From an uncultured Litoreibacter sp. (lineage in GTDB: Bacteria; Pseudomonadota; Alphaproteobacteria; Rhodobacterales; Rhodobacteraceae), in the NCBI GenBank assembly GCA_938030665.1, contig CALHHY010000015.1, positions 35,892 through 99,891 on the forward strand: 64,000 nt of DNA. Direction: 5' to 3'. A program made the translations under genes and the position numbers. Each line of letters begins with the position of its first letter. Within the stretch, counting starts at the first letter, position 1. The notes beneath the pieces were generated by a model. That model did no database searches, was not told where the DNA came from, and saw nothing but the letters and a program-made list of their open reading frames with translations. Shown here in pieces: positions 26,601-34,051 of the stretch.

Positions 26601-26838
26601 TTGGCGCCTCTGCCACGGCCTTGTTGACCAGCCCGTCGCGGATTGCGTCGAGCATCGCCTGATGCTGCCGCATGGCATTCACGACGGAGCGCGGGTCTGC
26701 AGGCCGGTCAAACGTGAGTTGTTCCATCGCTGGCACTGCCGCGAGGTCTGGCACAGTGTCACTGCGCGCCAGTCGCTCCGTCGGGTAGGGGCCCATATGG
26801 ACGGGGCGGTCCTTGTCGGAGAAAAAGCGCAGCGTCAT
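23629..26838 (-). CDS. Self-sufficient reductive dehalogenase-like flavo-iron-sulfur protein
   Basis: A 1069-residue fusion. Residues ~1-290 form a first nitroreductase/B12-binding-like half without clusters. Residues ~300-680 form the main RdhA-like half ending in two [4Fe-4S] motifs (CESCNKCARECP; and one Cys followed by CGRCMKTCP). Residues ~750-1069 are a phthalate-dioxygenase-reductase-type module with flavin (RQYSMSGDP), NAD(P)H (GGGIGITPM) and [2Fe-2S] (CSDGICGVCKCG) parts. This is the layout of cobalamin-dependent BhbA/NpRdhA-type catabolic dehalogenases that take electrons straight from NAD(P)H. The ATG at 26838 has AGGAC ahead; a longer reading uses TTG. Adjacent aromatic genes fit removal of halogen from an aromatic acid, but the substrate is unknown. 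Confidence 0.85.
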   Translation of the reverse strand: MTLRFFSDKDRPVHMGPYPTERLARSDTVPDLAAVPAMEQLTFDRPADPRSVVNAMRQHQAMLDAIRDGLVNKAVAEAPTDPVERANHLKAFGYFSDAALVGCCALPDTAVLRAPFVNPDVARLAHDLRTRQTKTLASGIDLIMADLKESMEAPPTSITGHTHALVFLYENPRDPEPGEVGTDWIRDAQAHRAGLLAAEAAVVIANYLRVLGYPARGHSVTASDVDLGQLAVAAGLATVEGGTLSHPYIGTRFGLAAVTTRFKIAPDKPLKPMARQPKAAFGPGWQFGTASAKSALNAVPFAKRRFVDGAHPFEKLRRVEVPTTYIDEPHVARVPKRTDMFARAQFGDMGKPLQDGAKGGHYVRKAAPSTAQRRALGAFVLLQDGEAAAQKVTLVPQEAADLIKATSYWLGVDAVGISRCPDWAWYSHDARGEVIEPPHDQAINMIIDQGFETMAGSSGDDWIAVAQSMRAYLRFSLLGGVIAKQIRNLGYSAKAHTVMDGEVLQPPLLLLSGLGEVSRIGEVILNPFLGPRLKSGAVTTDLPLAHDKPIDFGLQRFCESCNKCARECPSGAITAGPKLMFNGYEIWKSDSQKCATYRITTEGGAMCGRCMKTCPWNLEGIFKEKPFRWAAMNVPQLAPALARLDDVAGNGSLNPVKKWWWDLELTDAGGYRPTAKPVNARGLQTDLDLKYEDQTLAVYPAPLAPHPYPYPFPMDREAGIEAYQAMVTAKEYKSLLERDETGHLHVYTAAGDSPVIQVQITKAEQMAKGITKYEFTPVDGSPLPAWQAGAHLDIVVAPEFLRQYSMSGDPADRSKYQIGVLREEEGRGGSKLLHRIFTEGRRLFISRPINHFPLAPDARKSILMGGGIGITPMIAMAHELHAAGRDFTLHYSGRSRGQMGYLDDLTAMSWADRVQLHITDEGTRCDLEAALGGYQSGWHVYTCGAERYMCAVMDAAARAGFPEDAQHLEYFSVPEQPEYENHPFVLKLARSGKMLDVPADKSATDVLAENGVQVDVKCSDGICGVCKCGLISGEVEHRDFVLSKAQRQGAVILCQSRAAEKGGVIEVDI

Positions 26839-26922
26839 CGGAAGTTTCGGTCCTGCAAAACGGGGGATCAGTCGGCGCAAGGCTAACCCTATTGCAGCGG
26901 GGTGGCCAGCAGGTGGATGCGG

Positions 26923-27675
26923 TTAGGGCATCGCCGGTTCAATCGCAAACAGCCCCAGCCGGAAGGCTAGCGCATAGACCAGCGTGCCAAGCCATCCGCC
27001 TGCGATAAAACCGACCACCGATTGTACCAGAACGCCTTTCGGCGTCAGCTCAGGGACCACTGCAAAGGCAGCAAGCGTCGTCACAAGCACCGTTGCAAAA
27101 ATCACGGCCCATGCCAGCTTTGCGGCGACCGGGCCCAGCCTTGGGCCGGGGTAGGGTCGCGCCCGGCGGACGGCCCAGGCAGCAATCGCGACAAGCCCCA
27201 ACAACCCGAATACCCCGCTGCCATATTGCAGCAGTTTGAATACGGGGGCGCCCGCGATTTCTGCCTGCAAGGCGGGCCAGAGCTCCACAAAATAGGCGCC
27301 CTGATGGGTGAAGCTGTCCCACAGAATGTGGCTGCCCGCGCCAATGGCGATGCTGACGATGATCCCCCCAAGCCGACCCAGCCCGAGCATGGAATAAGGG
27401 CGCTGCATCAGCCGTCCCAGGCTGCCTGGTGCCAATGCGCAAAGGGCGGGGCGCATCAGCCAGGCATAGACCGCCAGCAGCAGCAGGCCCGCCGGGACAC
27501 CCTCCACCAGCACACCCCAAGCCGAATGCCCGATATTGCCGACGGGCTGCAGGTGCAGGAAATAGGTCAGATCGGGAATGCCCGCACCCACGATCAGCGC
27601 GGGCAGGTCCAGCCAGCGGCGCGCCAGATACCACAGCGGAATGACCGCAATCGGGTGCGAAATCGTCAGGGGCAT
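26923..27675 (-). CDS. DUF4184-type integral membrane protein
   Basis: A 250-residue protein with about six membrane helices and the DUF4184-like opening MPLTISHPIAVIPLWYLARR plus conserved polar residues in GIPDLTYFLH and GAGSHILWDSFTHQGAYF (His/Asp residues that could bind metal, as in membrane-bound metal-dependent hydrolases). It is six bases after the Rieske oxygenase and 84 bases before the dehalogenase-like gene on the same strand. The function is unknown; transport or membrane hydrolase roles cannot be told apart. Confidence 0.75.
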   Translation of the reverse strand: MPLTISHPIAVIPLWYLARRWLDLPALIVGAGIPDLTYFLHLQPVGNIGHSAWGVLVEGVPAGLLLLAVYAWLMRPALCALAPGSLGRLMQRPYSMLGLGRLGGIIVSIAIGAGSHILWDSFTHQGAYFVELWPALQAEIAGAPVFKLLQYGSGVFGLLGLVAIAAWAVRRARPYPGPRLGPVAAKLAWAVIFATVLVTTLAAFAVVPELTPKGVLVQSVVGFIAGGWLGTLVYALAFRLGLFAIEPAMP

Positions 27676-27681
27676 CAGCGG

Positions 27682-28752
27682 CTAGTCATGGGTGATGAAG
27701 CTGCCGCCCTCGGCCAGCCCAAGGTCGTCGGTGGCCTCCGCCGCGATGCGGTCGCGGATGCGCTTGCGGTACACATTGGGGGCCGCGTCAATCGCGATGC
27801 GGATGGGTTTGCGGCGTTGCACGCGCTGCTCGGAGGCATGAACGGCCTCCAGAATTTCCTTATCCTCGGCAAAGGCCACCTTGAACATCGCGTCCATCTG
27901 GGCGGAGGCATCCTCGTCCCCCAAGGCGCTGTTGCGCAGGTGCATCCAATGGTCAATCGTGTAATCCTCCCGCACGGGGGTCACAAAATGCAGCGCGAAG
28001 ATGCGCACGCCTTGGCCCCGGTCCTCCTCGGCGCAATTGGCGGCTGCGTCGATGCTACCAAAGTCGATCACCGCCGTCGACGGCATATGCAGGTCGTAAT
28101 AATGCCACCGGTCGACATTACCCTCGAACCCGCCGAATTTCTGGAAGAACCCCACGGGCGGCGCATCGCGGATCCACCGCCAGGCGGAAATAACCTCGCC
28201 GGAGGTAGACACATGCACGGGGACATTCTCGCTGGCCGCGCTGCCAAGGGTCGTGGGGTGCACGAAGCTGACATGCGCGGGGTCCACCAGATTTTCGGCC
28301 ACGTTGAGGTAGTTCGACCGGATATGCAGCGCCTCGCCGTGATGGGCGTGCCAGCCGGCATCGGAAAACTGCGACAGGTCGAATATCTGCGCCGGATCCG
28401 CCCGCTCAGGCGTGCCCATCCATATCCAGACGATGCCGTGGCGCTCCTCCACCGGGAAGGCCTCCACATAGGCGCTTTTGGGGGTGTTCTCCTGCCCCGG
28501 CACGCGCACGCATTGGCCGGTGCCGTCAAAGGTCATGCCGTGATAGCCGCATTGGATCGTGTCGCCGATCCGCTTGCCCTTTGACAGCGGCAGCAGCCGG
28601 TGTGGGCAACGGTCCTCCAGCGCGCGCAAGGTGCCGCCTTCCTCGCGAAACATCACCAGCGGCTGGCCGGTGATCTCGATGGCGCTGAGCGCCTCGCCGA
28701 AGTCGCGCGACCAGCCGGCCACATACCACGCGTTGCGCACAAAACTGGTCAT
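27682..28752 (-). CDS. Rieske non-heme iron oxygenase (VanA-type)
   Basis: A 356-residue oxygenase. The Rieske [2Fe-2S] site is formed by CPHRLLPLSKG (Cys and His) and CGYHGMTFDG (Cys and His). The mononuclear iron ligands lie in NYLNVAENLVDPAHVSFVHP, with the Asp acting as bridge. Members of this group demethylate or hydroxylate aromatic acids (vanillate, toluene sulfonate) with electrons from a separate reductase. No reductase gene stands beside it, though the dehalogenase-like protein three genes down carries a reductase module of the same family as VanB. AAGGGGACG precedes the start at 28752. It is divergent from the enamidase-like gene. Confidence 0.92.
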   Translation of the reverse strand: MTSFVRNAWYVAGWSRDFGEALSAIEITGQPLVMFREEGGTLRALEDRCPHRLLPLSKGKRIGDTIQCGYHGMTFDGTGQCVRVPGQENTPKSAYVEAFPVEERHGIVWIWMGTPERADPAQIFDLSQFSDAGWHAHHGEALHIRSNYLNVAENLVDPAHVSFVHPTTLGSAASENVPVHVSTSGEVISAWRWIRDAPPVGFFQKFGGFEGNVDRWHYYDLHMPSTAVIDFGSIDAAANCAEEDRGQGVRIFALHFVTPVREDYTIDHWMHLRNSALGDEDASAQMDAMFKVAFAEDKEILEAVHASEQRVQRRKPIRIAIDAAPNVYRKRIRDRIAAEATDDLGLAEGGSFITHD

Positions 28753-28838
28753 GGGCGTCCCCTTCCGTGGTTGCTGGCCCCGATTGGGGCGCATCAGGGC
28801 GCGCTTTGTCAAACGAATTATCCCCCTCAGAAACCGGC

Positions 28839-28875
28839 TTGACGGGTTTGGCAGAAATATTCGTATACTAACGAT
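28839..28875 (+). promoter_or_regulatory. Promoter with overlapping operator, enamidase-like gene
   Basis: TTGACG (28839-28844) and TATACT (28864-28869) lie 19 bases apart. The imperfect palindrome AATATTCGTATACTAACGAT (28856-28875) covers the -10 element and agrees at 13 of 20 positions with the operator-like palindrome at 37651-37670 ahead of the N-heterocycle operon. This makes one shared regulator, perhaps the MarR protein at 30084-30524, possible. Confidence 0.4.
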
Positions 28876-28903
28876 GTTGGTAGCCATCGGGAGGGGTCCA
28901 CTC

Positions 28904-30067
28904 ATGGAGAAACTGGTGATCCGCAATATCGGGCAAATCCTGTCAGGCAAGCTGGAGGAACCGATTTTTGACGGTGACTGCATGGTTGCGATTGACGGCA
29001 AGATCAGCGCCTGGGGGGCCGAGAAAGACCTTGATTGCGAGGGGGCCAGCACCGTCGTCGACGCACAAGGCGTGACGCTCGCACCGGGGCTGATCGACAG
29101 CCACATCCACCCTGTCGTTGGCGACTACACCCCGCGTCAGCAGCAGCTGCATTGGATCGATTCTACCTTGCATGGCGGGGTAACGACGCTGATCTCCGCC
29201 GGAGAGGTGCATATGCCGGGCCGCCCCAAGGATGTCGTGGGGCTGAAGGCCATGGCGATCGCCTCGCAGCGCTGGTACGAGAATTTCCGCCCCTCCGGCG
29301 TCAAGGTTCACGCCGGCGCCCCGGTGATTGAGCACGGCATGGTCGAAGAAGATTTCAAGGAGCTGGCCGCCGCCGGGGTCAAGCTGCTGGGCGAGGTCGG
29401 GCTTGGCACCGTCAAGGACGGCAAGACCGCGCAGCAAATGGTCGGATGGGCGCGCAAATACGGCATCCAGAGCACCATCCACACGGGCGGGCCGTCGATC
29501 CCCGGCTCGGGGCTGATTGACGCGGACATGGTGATCGAGACCGGAACCGACGTGATCGGGCATATAAATGGTGGCCATTCCGCCCTTCCCGATGACCAGA
29601 TCATCTGCCTGTGCGAAAGCTGCCAATCCGCATTCGAGATCGTCCATAACGGTAACGAGCGGGCGGGCGTTCTAGCGCTCAACACCGCGCGGGAACTGGG
29701 CAAGCTGGATCAGGTCATTCTGGGCACCGACGGGCCTGCGGGATCAGGCGTCCAACCCTTGGGCATTCTGCGGATGATCGCCATGCTGTCAGCCTTTGGC
29801 GGCGTTCCCGCGGAGCAGGCGTTTTGCTTTGGCACCGGCAACACCGCCCGCCAGCGGGAGCTGGACACGGGGCTGATCGAGGTTGGCAAATGCGCCGATT
29901 TCGTGCTGCTGGATCAGGCGCAACACAGCCCCGGAAAAACGATGCTGGAATCGGTTGCGCAAGGCAATCTGCCGGGCGTGGGCATGACCATCATCGACGG
30001 CGTCATCCGCTCGGAGCGTAGCCGCAACACCCCGCCCGCGCAACGCCTGCCGGAACGGATAAGCTAG
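28904..30067 (+). CDS. Enamidase-like amidohydrolase
   Basis: A 387-residue amidohydrolase-superfamily protein. The metal motif is HxH in GLIDSHIHPVVGD, with further His in IQSTIHTGG and DVIGHINGGH and the catalytic Asp in VILGTDGPAGSG. The family includes enamidase of Eubacterium barkeri, which hydrolyses 1,4,5,6-tetrahydro-6-oxonicotinate to 2-formylglutarate and ammonia. The presence of a 6-hydroxynicotinate reductase homologue in the convergent operon makes this role likely. ATG at 28904 with GGGAGGGG just upstream is the best start; a much longer open frame upstream lacks support and overlaps the divergent oxygenase. Confidence 0.82.
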   Translation: MEKLVIRNIGQILSGKLEEPIFDGDCMVAIDGKISAWGAEKDLDCEGASTVVDAQGVTLAPGLIDSHIHPVVGDYTPRQQQLHWIDSTLHGGVTTLISAGEVHMPGRPKDVVGLKAMAIASQRWYENFRPSGVKVHAGAPVIEHGMVEEDFKELAAAGVKLLGEVGLGTVKDGKTAQQMVGWARKYGIQSTIHTGGPSIPGSGLIDADMVIETGTDVIGHINGGHSALPDDQIICLCESCQSAFEIVHNGNERAGVLALNTARELGKLDQVILGTDGPAGSGVQPLGILRMIAMLSAFGGVPAEQAFCFGTGNTARQRELDTGLIEVGKCADFVLLDQAQHSPGKTMLESVAQGNLPGVGMTIIDGVIRSERSRNTPPAQRLPERIS

Positions 30068-30083
30068 GCTGTCATCAGCAACT

Positions 30084-30524
30084 TCAGGTGATTTTACGCA
30101 GCAGCGCGACGAGACTGCGTTGCTCGGCCCTTGTCAGCGGCGCCAGCGTTTCGTGGGTGATCACGGCACCGCTGCGCTTGAGATCTGCGATCAGGGCCGT
30201 GCCGGCAGGTGTCAGCAGGATAATCGACCGGCGCTTGTCGCTGGCATCGGATTTTGAGGCCACCAGCCCCTTGTCCTTCAGCCGGTCGACCACGCCTTTT
30301 ATCGTGGCCACATCCATCGCAGCCAGCCGCCCCAGCTGGTTTTGCGACACCTGACCCACTTCAGAGATCCGCAACAAGGTGCTGAACTGGGTGGGCGTCA
30401 GCCCCTCCACCGCGTGCTTTTGAAAGATGGCGGCGTGGCGCTGGCTTGCCAGACGCAGCAAAAAACCCACCTGATCTTCAAGGCGGTAAGCGATGCCCGC
30501 TTCGGCGATATCGGCTTTTTCCAT
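30084..30524 (-). CDS. MarR-family regulator at the end of the N-heterocycle operon
   Basis: A 146-residue MarR-type winged helix: VGQVSQNQLGRLAAMDVATI as helix-turn-helix and VASKSDASDKRRSIILLT as the wing. It is the last gene of the operon running from 37630, 21 bases after the second PF06684 gene, and is convergent with the enamidase-like gene. It probably senses a pathway intermediate and controls the palindromes at 37651-37670 and 28856-28875; this is inferred from place only. Confidence 0.85.
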   Translation of the reverse strand: MEKADIAEAGIAYRLEDQVGFLLRLASQRHAAIFQKHAVEGLTPTQFSTLLRISEVGQVSQNQLGRLAAMDVATIKGVVDRLKDKGLVASKSDASDKRRSIILLTPAGTALIADLKRSGAVITHETLAPLTRAEQRSLVALLRKIT

Positions 30525-30545
30525 ACGGGTCTGGGCCGCGCGCCT

Positions 30546-31130
30546 TTAGCGCAGCCCGTCTTCCCCTTTCGCCTCGGCATGGGTCAGCCCACCGACCCGC
30601 GGCAGGGGCCTGCCGCTATCGGTGACGGCTACGGCGACCATGATCTCCCCCGCGCGGGGGGCGTCGTTCAGGCGCACCTCCATACCGTCGAAATGGCTGC
30701 GCACATAGGCCGCGTCCTTATGGCCAAGGGGTACGTCAAGCACCTGACCGGGGCTGCCCATCTTCTTGGATGACGCCACCAGCGCCGCGCCTTTTTCCAC
30801 CGCAGCCCGCAATGGCGCGCCCAGTTTCGGGTGCAGTATGGCGGCGGCATGCTCCAGCTCGCCATTTTCACCGACCATGGCGGACTTGCCGTAGCTTTCG
30901 GCCTCCGCGGGGCTGATTCCAAGCGCATCCACGCATTTCTTGCCCAAAAGCGCGCCCAGCTCCGCGCCGATTTCCATCAGCTCGGTCAGGTCCTCCTCGT
31001 AGCGGCCGGCAAAGGGGTTTTCGATCACGGCGACGGCCACCGCCTTGCGCGTTGGCGGCGCGATGGTGCGGCCCATTTCCTGATGCGTTTCCTCGATATT
31101 GATCGCGATTTTGCGGATCCTGGCGTTCAT
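30546..31130 (-). CDS. PF06684 (DUF1185, amino acid synthesis) family protein, copy 2
   Basis: A 194-residue protein with the family core IENPFAGRYEEDLTELMEIG, YGKSAMVGENGELEHAA and AAYVRSHFDGMEVRLNDAPR, ending KGEDGLR. It is a clear paralogue of the neighbouring copy at 31127-31708, with which it overlaps by four bases. PF06684 proteins have a chorismate-mutase-like fold and no settled reaction. The conserved Glu, His and Arg residues in these blocks look like an active site. The context suggests a hydrolytic or isomerising step after ring reduction. The two may form a mixed oligomer. Confidence 0.8.
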   Translation of the reverse strand: MNARIRKIAINIEETHQEMGRTIAPPTRKAVAVAVIENPFAGRYEEDLTELMEIGAELGALLGKKCVDALGISPAEAESYGKSAMVGENGELEHAAAILHPKLGAPLRAAVEKGAALVASSKKMGSPGQVLDVPLGHKDAAYVRSHFDGMEVRLNDAPRAGEIMVAVAVTDSGRPLPRVGGLTHAEAKGEDGLR

Positions 31131-31708
31131 CTCAGCCCGTCCTCCCCTTTGATGTCTGCCGCATCCAGCCCGCCCGCGCGATTATGAATCCGCGCCCCAG
31201 AGCTCATCACCAGCGCCAGCACCATCTCATTTGCCCGCGGGCAGTCATTACCGCCCACCTCCATCGCATCGAAATGGCTCCGCACGTAGGAGGCGTTGAT
31301 ATGCGTGATCGGAATGTCGAGCCTGCCGCCCACCCCCGTTACCTTCTTTGTCGAGGGCACGATGGCGTTGGAATTGTCCAGAAGCTCGCGCATCGCGTAG
31401 CCGCCGGGCGCATGCCAGAGCGCGCCATGCTCAAGCTCCCCCCCCTCGCCGATGATCGCGCCCTTGCCGTAGCCCTGCACCTGATCGGGGCCGCCTAGCA
31501 TATCAACGAGCTTTTGCGCCATGGAGAGGCCTAAAGGTTTCAGCGGCTCCATGAAGCCCTGGATATCTTCGACATAACGCCCCGCGAACGGGTTCTCAAT
31601 GATTGCCAACCCCGAGACTCGGCGCAACGAAGTAGCAGGCGCGGGGCCGCCCTCGTGGAAGATTTCCTCGAGCGAAAACAAGGTTTTGCGTAAATTGACG
31701 TCAGGCAT
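31127..31708 (-). CDS. PF06684 (DUF1185, amino acid synthesis) family protein, copy 1
   Basis: A 193-residue protein with IENPFAGRYVEDIQGFMEPL, YGKGAIIGEGGELEHGA and ASYVRSHFDAMEVGGNDCPR, ending KGEDGLR like copy 2. Compared with copy 2 it carries an extra Cys in NDCPRANEM. It overlaps the UPF0280 gene by eight bases and copy 2 by four, so all are made from one transcript. Function unknown; see copy 2. Confidence 0.8.
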   Translation of the reverse strand: MPDVNLRKTLFSLEEIFHEGGPAPATSLRRVSGLAIIENPFAGRYVEDIQGFMEPLKPLGLSMAQKLVDMLGGPDQVQGYGKGAIIGEGGELEHGALWHAPGGYAMRELLDNSNAIVPSTKKVTGVGGRLDIPITHINASYVRSHFDAMEVGGNDCPRANEMVLALVMSSGARIHNRAGGLDAADIKGEDGLR

Positions 31709-32564
31709 TCAAAGGGGGCCTTTCAAGTAAAACTGTCCGGGCGCTCCGCGTGGTCATGCGTTGGCCTTGCAGGTACAGCCCGGCGCCCATTATCTGGCCA
31801 TTCTGGACCATCCGTTCAGCGCGCAAAAGTCCTGAAAGCAAAGCGCATTCGACATCGTCTGCAGAAAGTCGGTCGCAGCGCGTCACCACGCGACGATCAC
31901 CCAGGTCACTGCTCTCATCCAGCAGCGAGGCAGGCCAGCGTCCAATCCCCTTATGGCCGGGCAGATCAACGCTATTGCCGATGAGGGTCGCTGCCACATC
32001 GGCTTGTGCCGCAGTCCGAGCAAGCACGGTAACGCTGTCAGCGATGCCAAGGCTGAAACTGCGCCCATGCCGCCCGCTGGTGGCTATTCCACGGATCAAA
32101 TCATTTTGGGTGACCTTGACCCAGCCCAGTGTCGCGCCATCATGCCCGTTTATCGCAGTAACCAAGCGGTGCCCACCTGTCACATAGAGCGCTATGTCGC
32201 CGCCGTTGTTGACATAGGCGCGGCTTAAATCGGCGGCATCGACCATCGCCGCCAGCACCGCTTGCGCGACGCTGCCGGCAACTGCGGCCATCGGGGTAAC
32301 GAACTCTGTCCCGGCGTAGGGTTGGGCTGCATTCGCCATGATGCGGGCAATCTGGCCTTTGACGTTTATCCTATTGTTTGAGGCAGGTTCACGCAGCAAC
32401 GGCATTTCCGCAACCAACTCGAACAGAACAGTTGCAAACCGGGCGCGCGCGGCGGTGAATGCCGCGTCCCGGTCACCATCTGCGCCGATGATCAGGTCAA
32501 TCGGTCCGTGCTGAAGATGCAGCCGTTTTCCACATGGCAGCAGCTTGGCGACCGGTCCGGTCAT
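31701..32564 (-). CDS. UPF0280 (ApbE-like) protein
   Basis: A 287-residue protein of the UPF0280 family. It shows VAGSVAQAVLAAMVDAADLS and then VNNGGDIALYVTGGH, which resembles the Gly-Gly-Asp region of ApbE flavin transferases, to which this family is distantly related. Here it sits between the 6-hydroxynicotinate reductase homologue and the PF06684 pair. The start at 32564 is chosen for its ATGA overlap with the upstream stop. The reaction is not known; a flavin-related or hydrolytic role is possible. Confidence 0.78.
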   Translation of the reverse strand: MTGPVAKLLPCGKRLHLQHGPIDLIIGADGDRDAAFTAARARFATVLFELVAEMPLLREPASNNRINVKGQIARIMANAAQPYAGTEFVTPMAAVAGSVAQAVLAAMVDAADLSRAYVNNGGDIALYVTGGHRLVTAINGHDGATLGWVKVTQNDLIRGIATSGRHGRSFSLGIADSVTVLARTAAQADVAATLIGNSVDLPGHKGIGRWPASLLDESSDLGDRRVVTRCDRLSADDVECALLSGLLRAERMVQNGQIMGAGLYLQGQRMTTRSARTVLLERPPLNA

Positions 32565-34051
32565 TCTTCGGCCCCCTTGTCCCATCGATAATGGCTGGCC
32601 GACATCGGGTCATGACCCTGCCCATTCGGAGCCACCCGGCGCAGCCCTTCTGACGTGACATCTTCCACCGGCTGGATTTCATCAACATACCCGCCCAGGG
32701 CGCGATAGTCGCTGACCCGAAGGGTGAATTCTACGGGGGCAACCAGCGCCGGGGTCGGCACATAGCCGAAAGACCCCGTGGGCATGTCCAGCACATCAAC
32801 CATTACCGTGATGCCGCCGCCGGGCCAAACATAGGTCTGCGCGCCCCCGCAGGAGACATGGGTCAGCGCCTCTTTCACCGACCGGGTCAGGCGCACCGGG
32901 TTCTCGGTCACCCCTGCCCGCAAACTGCCTCCGGCGCCCGCCATGAACAGCACGGAGCAGACGGAAGGCTCGCAGTTCTCCGCGATCAGCGCGGTGGAGG
33001 ATTGCAAGGCGGCAGGCATGGGTCGCCGCCGTGGCACAAGATCTTGATCAAGCTCGAAATAATCCGCCTGCTCCCCGGTGGTGGAGACCATCAGCATCCG
33101 CATCCCCGGCCGCGCGGTCTTGGCGTTGAAGGGGCCAAGGATGTTCAGCGGCTCCTCGATATCGGTGCCGCCCCATCCCGTGCCGGGTTTTGCCACCTGA
33201 AAGTACCGCCCCGGCGTGGAGCGGCGGCCTTTGATCTTGATCCCAGTGGGTGGCAGGTCCAGCTGTTTGCCGGCCTCATGCTCCGACAGAACGCCGGTGA
33301 TATGGTCGTCAACAACCACCACCTCGTCAACATGGCCGAGCCATTGCCTGGCAAACATCCCGATGGTGGCCGACCCGCACCCCACGCGCATCAGCTTTTC
33401 GGTGTCACCATTGATAACAGGCGGCTTGCCGGCCTCGATCACCACATGGGTCGCGGTGTCGCCTTCGCCGATGGTCACGGCGACGGGCTCCCGGTTGCAC
33501 AGGCTCAGAAGGGCGGCGCAGGTCGCCCGACCCTCAGATTTGGTGCCGCCGGTCAGATGCTCCACCCCGCCAAGCGACAGCATCTTGGAGCCGTATTCCG
33601 AGGTCATGACGTGGCCAACCGGCTCGCCTTGGGCATAGACAACATCGCGCTCATGCCCGATGAACCGGTCCGTGTCGATTTTCACCTTCACCCCGCAATA
33701 GGAGAAGATGCCCTCCGTCACTACGGTGACCATATCGACGCCTTCAACCTCTTGCGACACGATGAAAGGCGCAGGCTTGTAGTCGGGATAGGTGGTACCC
33801 GCGCCCACAGCCGTCACAAAAGGGCGGCCGCCTTGCACGATGTCGCCGTCCCAATCCTGCGCGGCCCCCTCGCCCAGAAACGGGACCAGCTTCTGCGCCG
33901 TGCCTTCGATAATGGTAAGCGGGTCCACGCGCACCAGCGCGCCCGCGTGGTTGGCATAACGGTCGCAGGCCCCGGATTTGCCATCAGCGATGTAGCACAT
34001 GACCGGGCAGGCATCGCAGCGGATTTTCTCGGGCTTGGGGGCGACGCTCAT
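32561..34051 (-). CDS. 6-hydroxynicotinate reductase homologue (iron-sulfur)
   Basis: A 496-residue protein. An N-terminal iron-sulfur motif (RCDACPVMCYIADGKSGACD; four cysteines) is followed by a large domain typical of the Hnr family, with a flavin- or substrate-binding look in VGCGSATIGMFARQWLGHVD. In E. barkeri the enzyme reduces 6-hydroxynicotinate to the 1,4,5,6-tetrahydro form with ferredoxin as donor. Homologues occur in aerobic alpha- and betaproteobacteria, and Azorhizobium degrades nicotinate by the same reductive route. Coupled by ATGA to the molybdenum hydroxylase gene upstream and to the UPF0280 gene downstream. The true substrate might be another hydroxylated N-heterocycle. Confidence 0.82.
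   Translation of the reverse strand: MSVAPKPEKIRCDACPVMCYIADGKSGACDRYANHAGALVRVDPLTIIEGTAQKLVPFLGEGAAQDWDGDIVQGGRPFVTAVGAGTTYPDYKPAPFIVSQEVEGVDMVTVVTEGIFSYCGVKVKIDTDRFIGHERDVVYAQGEPVGHVMTSEYGSKMLSLGGVEHLTGGTKSEGRATCAALLSLCNREPVAVTIGEGDTATHVVIEAGKPPVINGDTEKLMRVGCGSATIGMFARQWLGHVDEVVVVDDHITGVLSEHEAGKQLDLPPTGIKIKGRRSTPGRYFQVAKPGTGWGGTDIEEPLNILGPFNAKTARPGMRMLMVSTTGEQADYFELDQDLVPRRRPMPAALQSSTALIAENCEPSVCSVLFMAGAGGSLRAGVTENPVRLTRSVKEALTHVSCGGAQTYVWPGGGITVMVDVLDMPTGSFGYVPTPALVAPVEFTLRVSDYRALGGYVDEIQPVEDVTSEGLRRVAPNGQGHDPMSASHYRWDKGAEE

Noticed and set aside
27022..28584. A 520-codon plus-strand frame across the DUF4184 and Rieske genes
   Set aside because: It spans two well-supported genes on the other strand and shows no domain.
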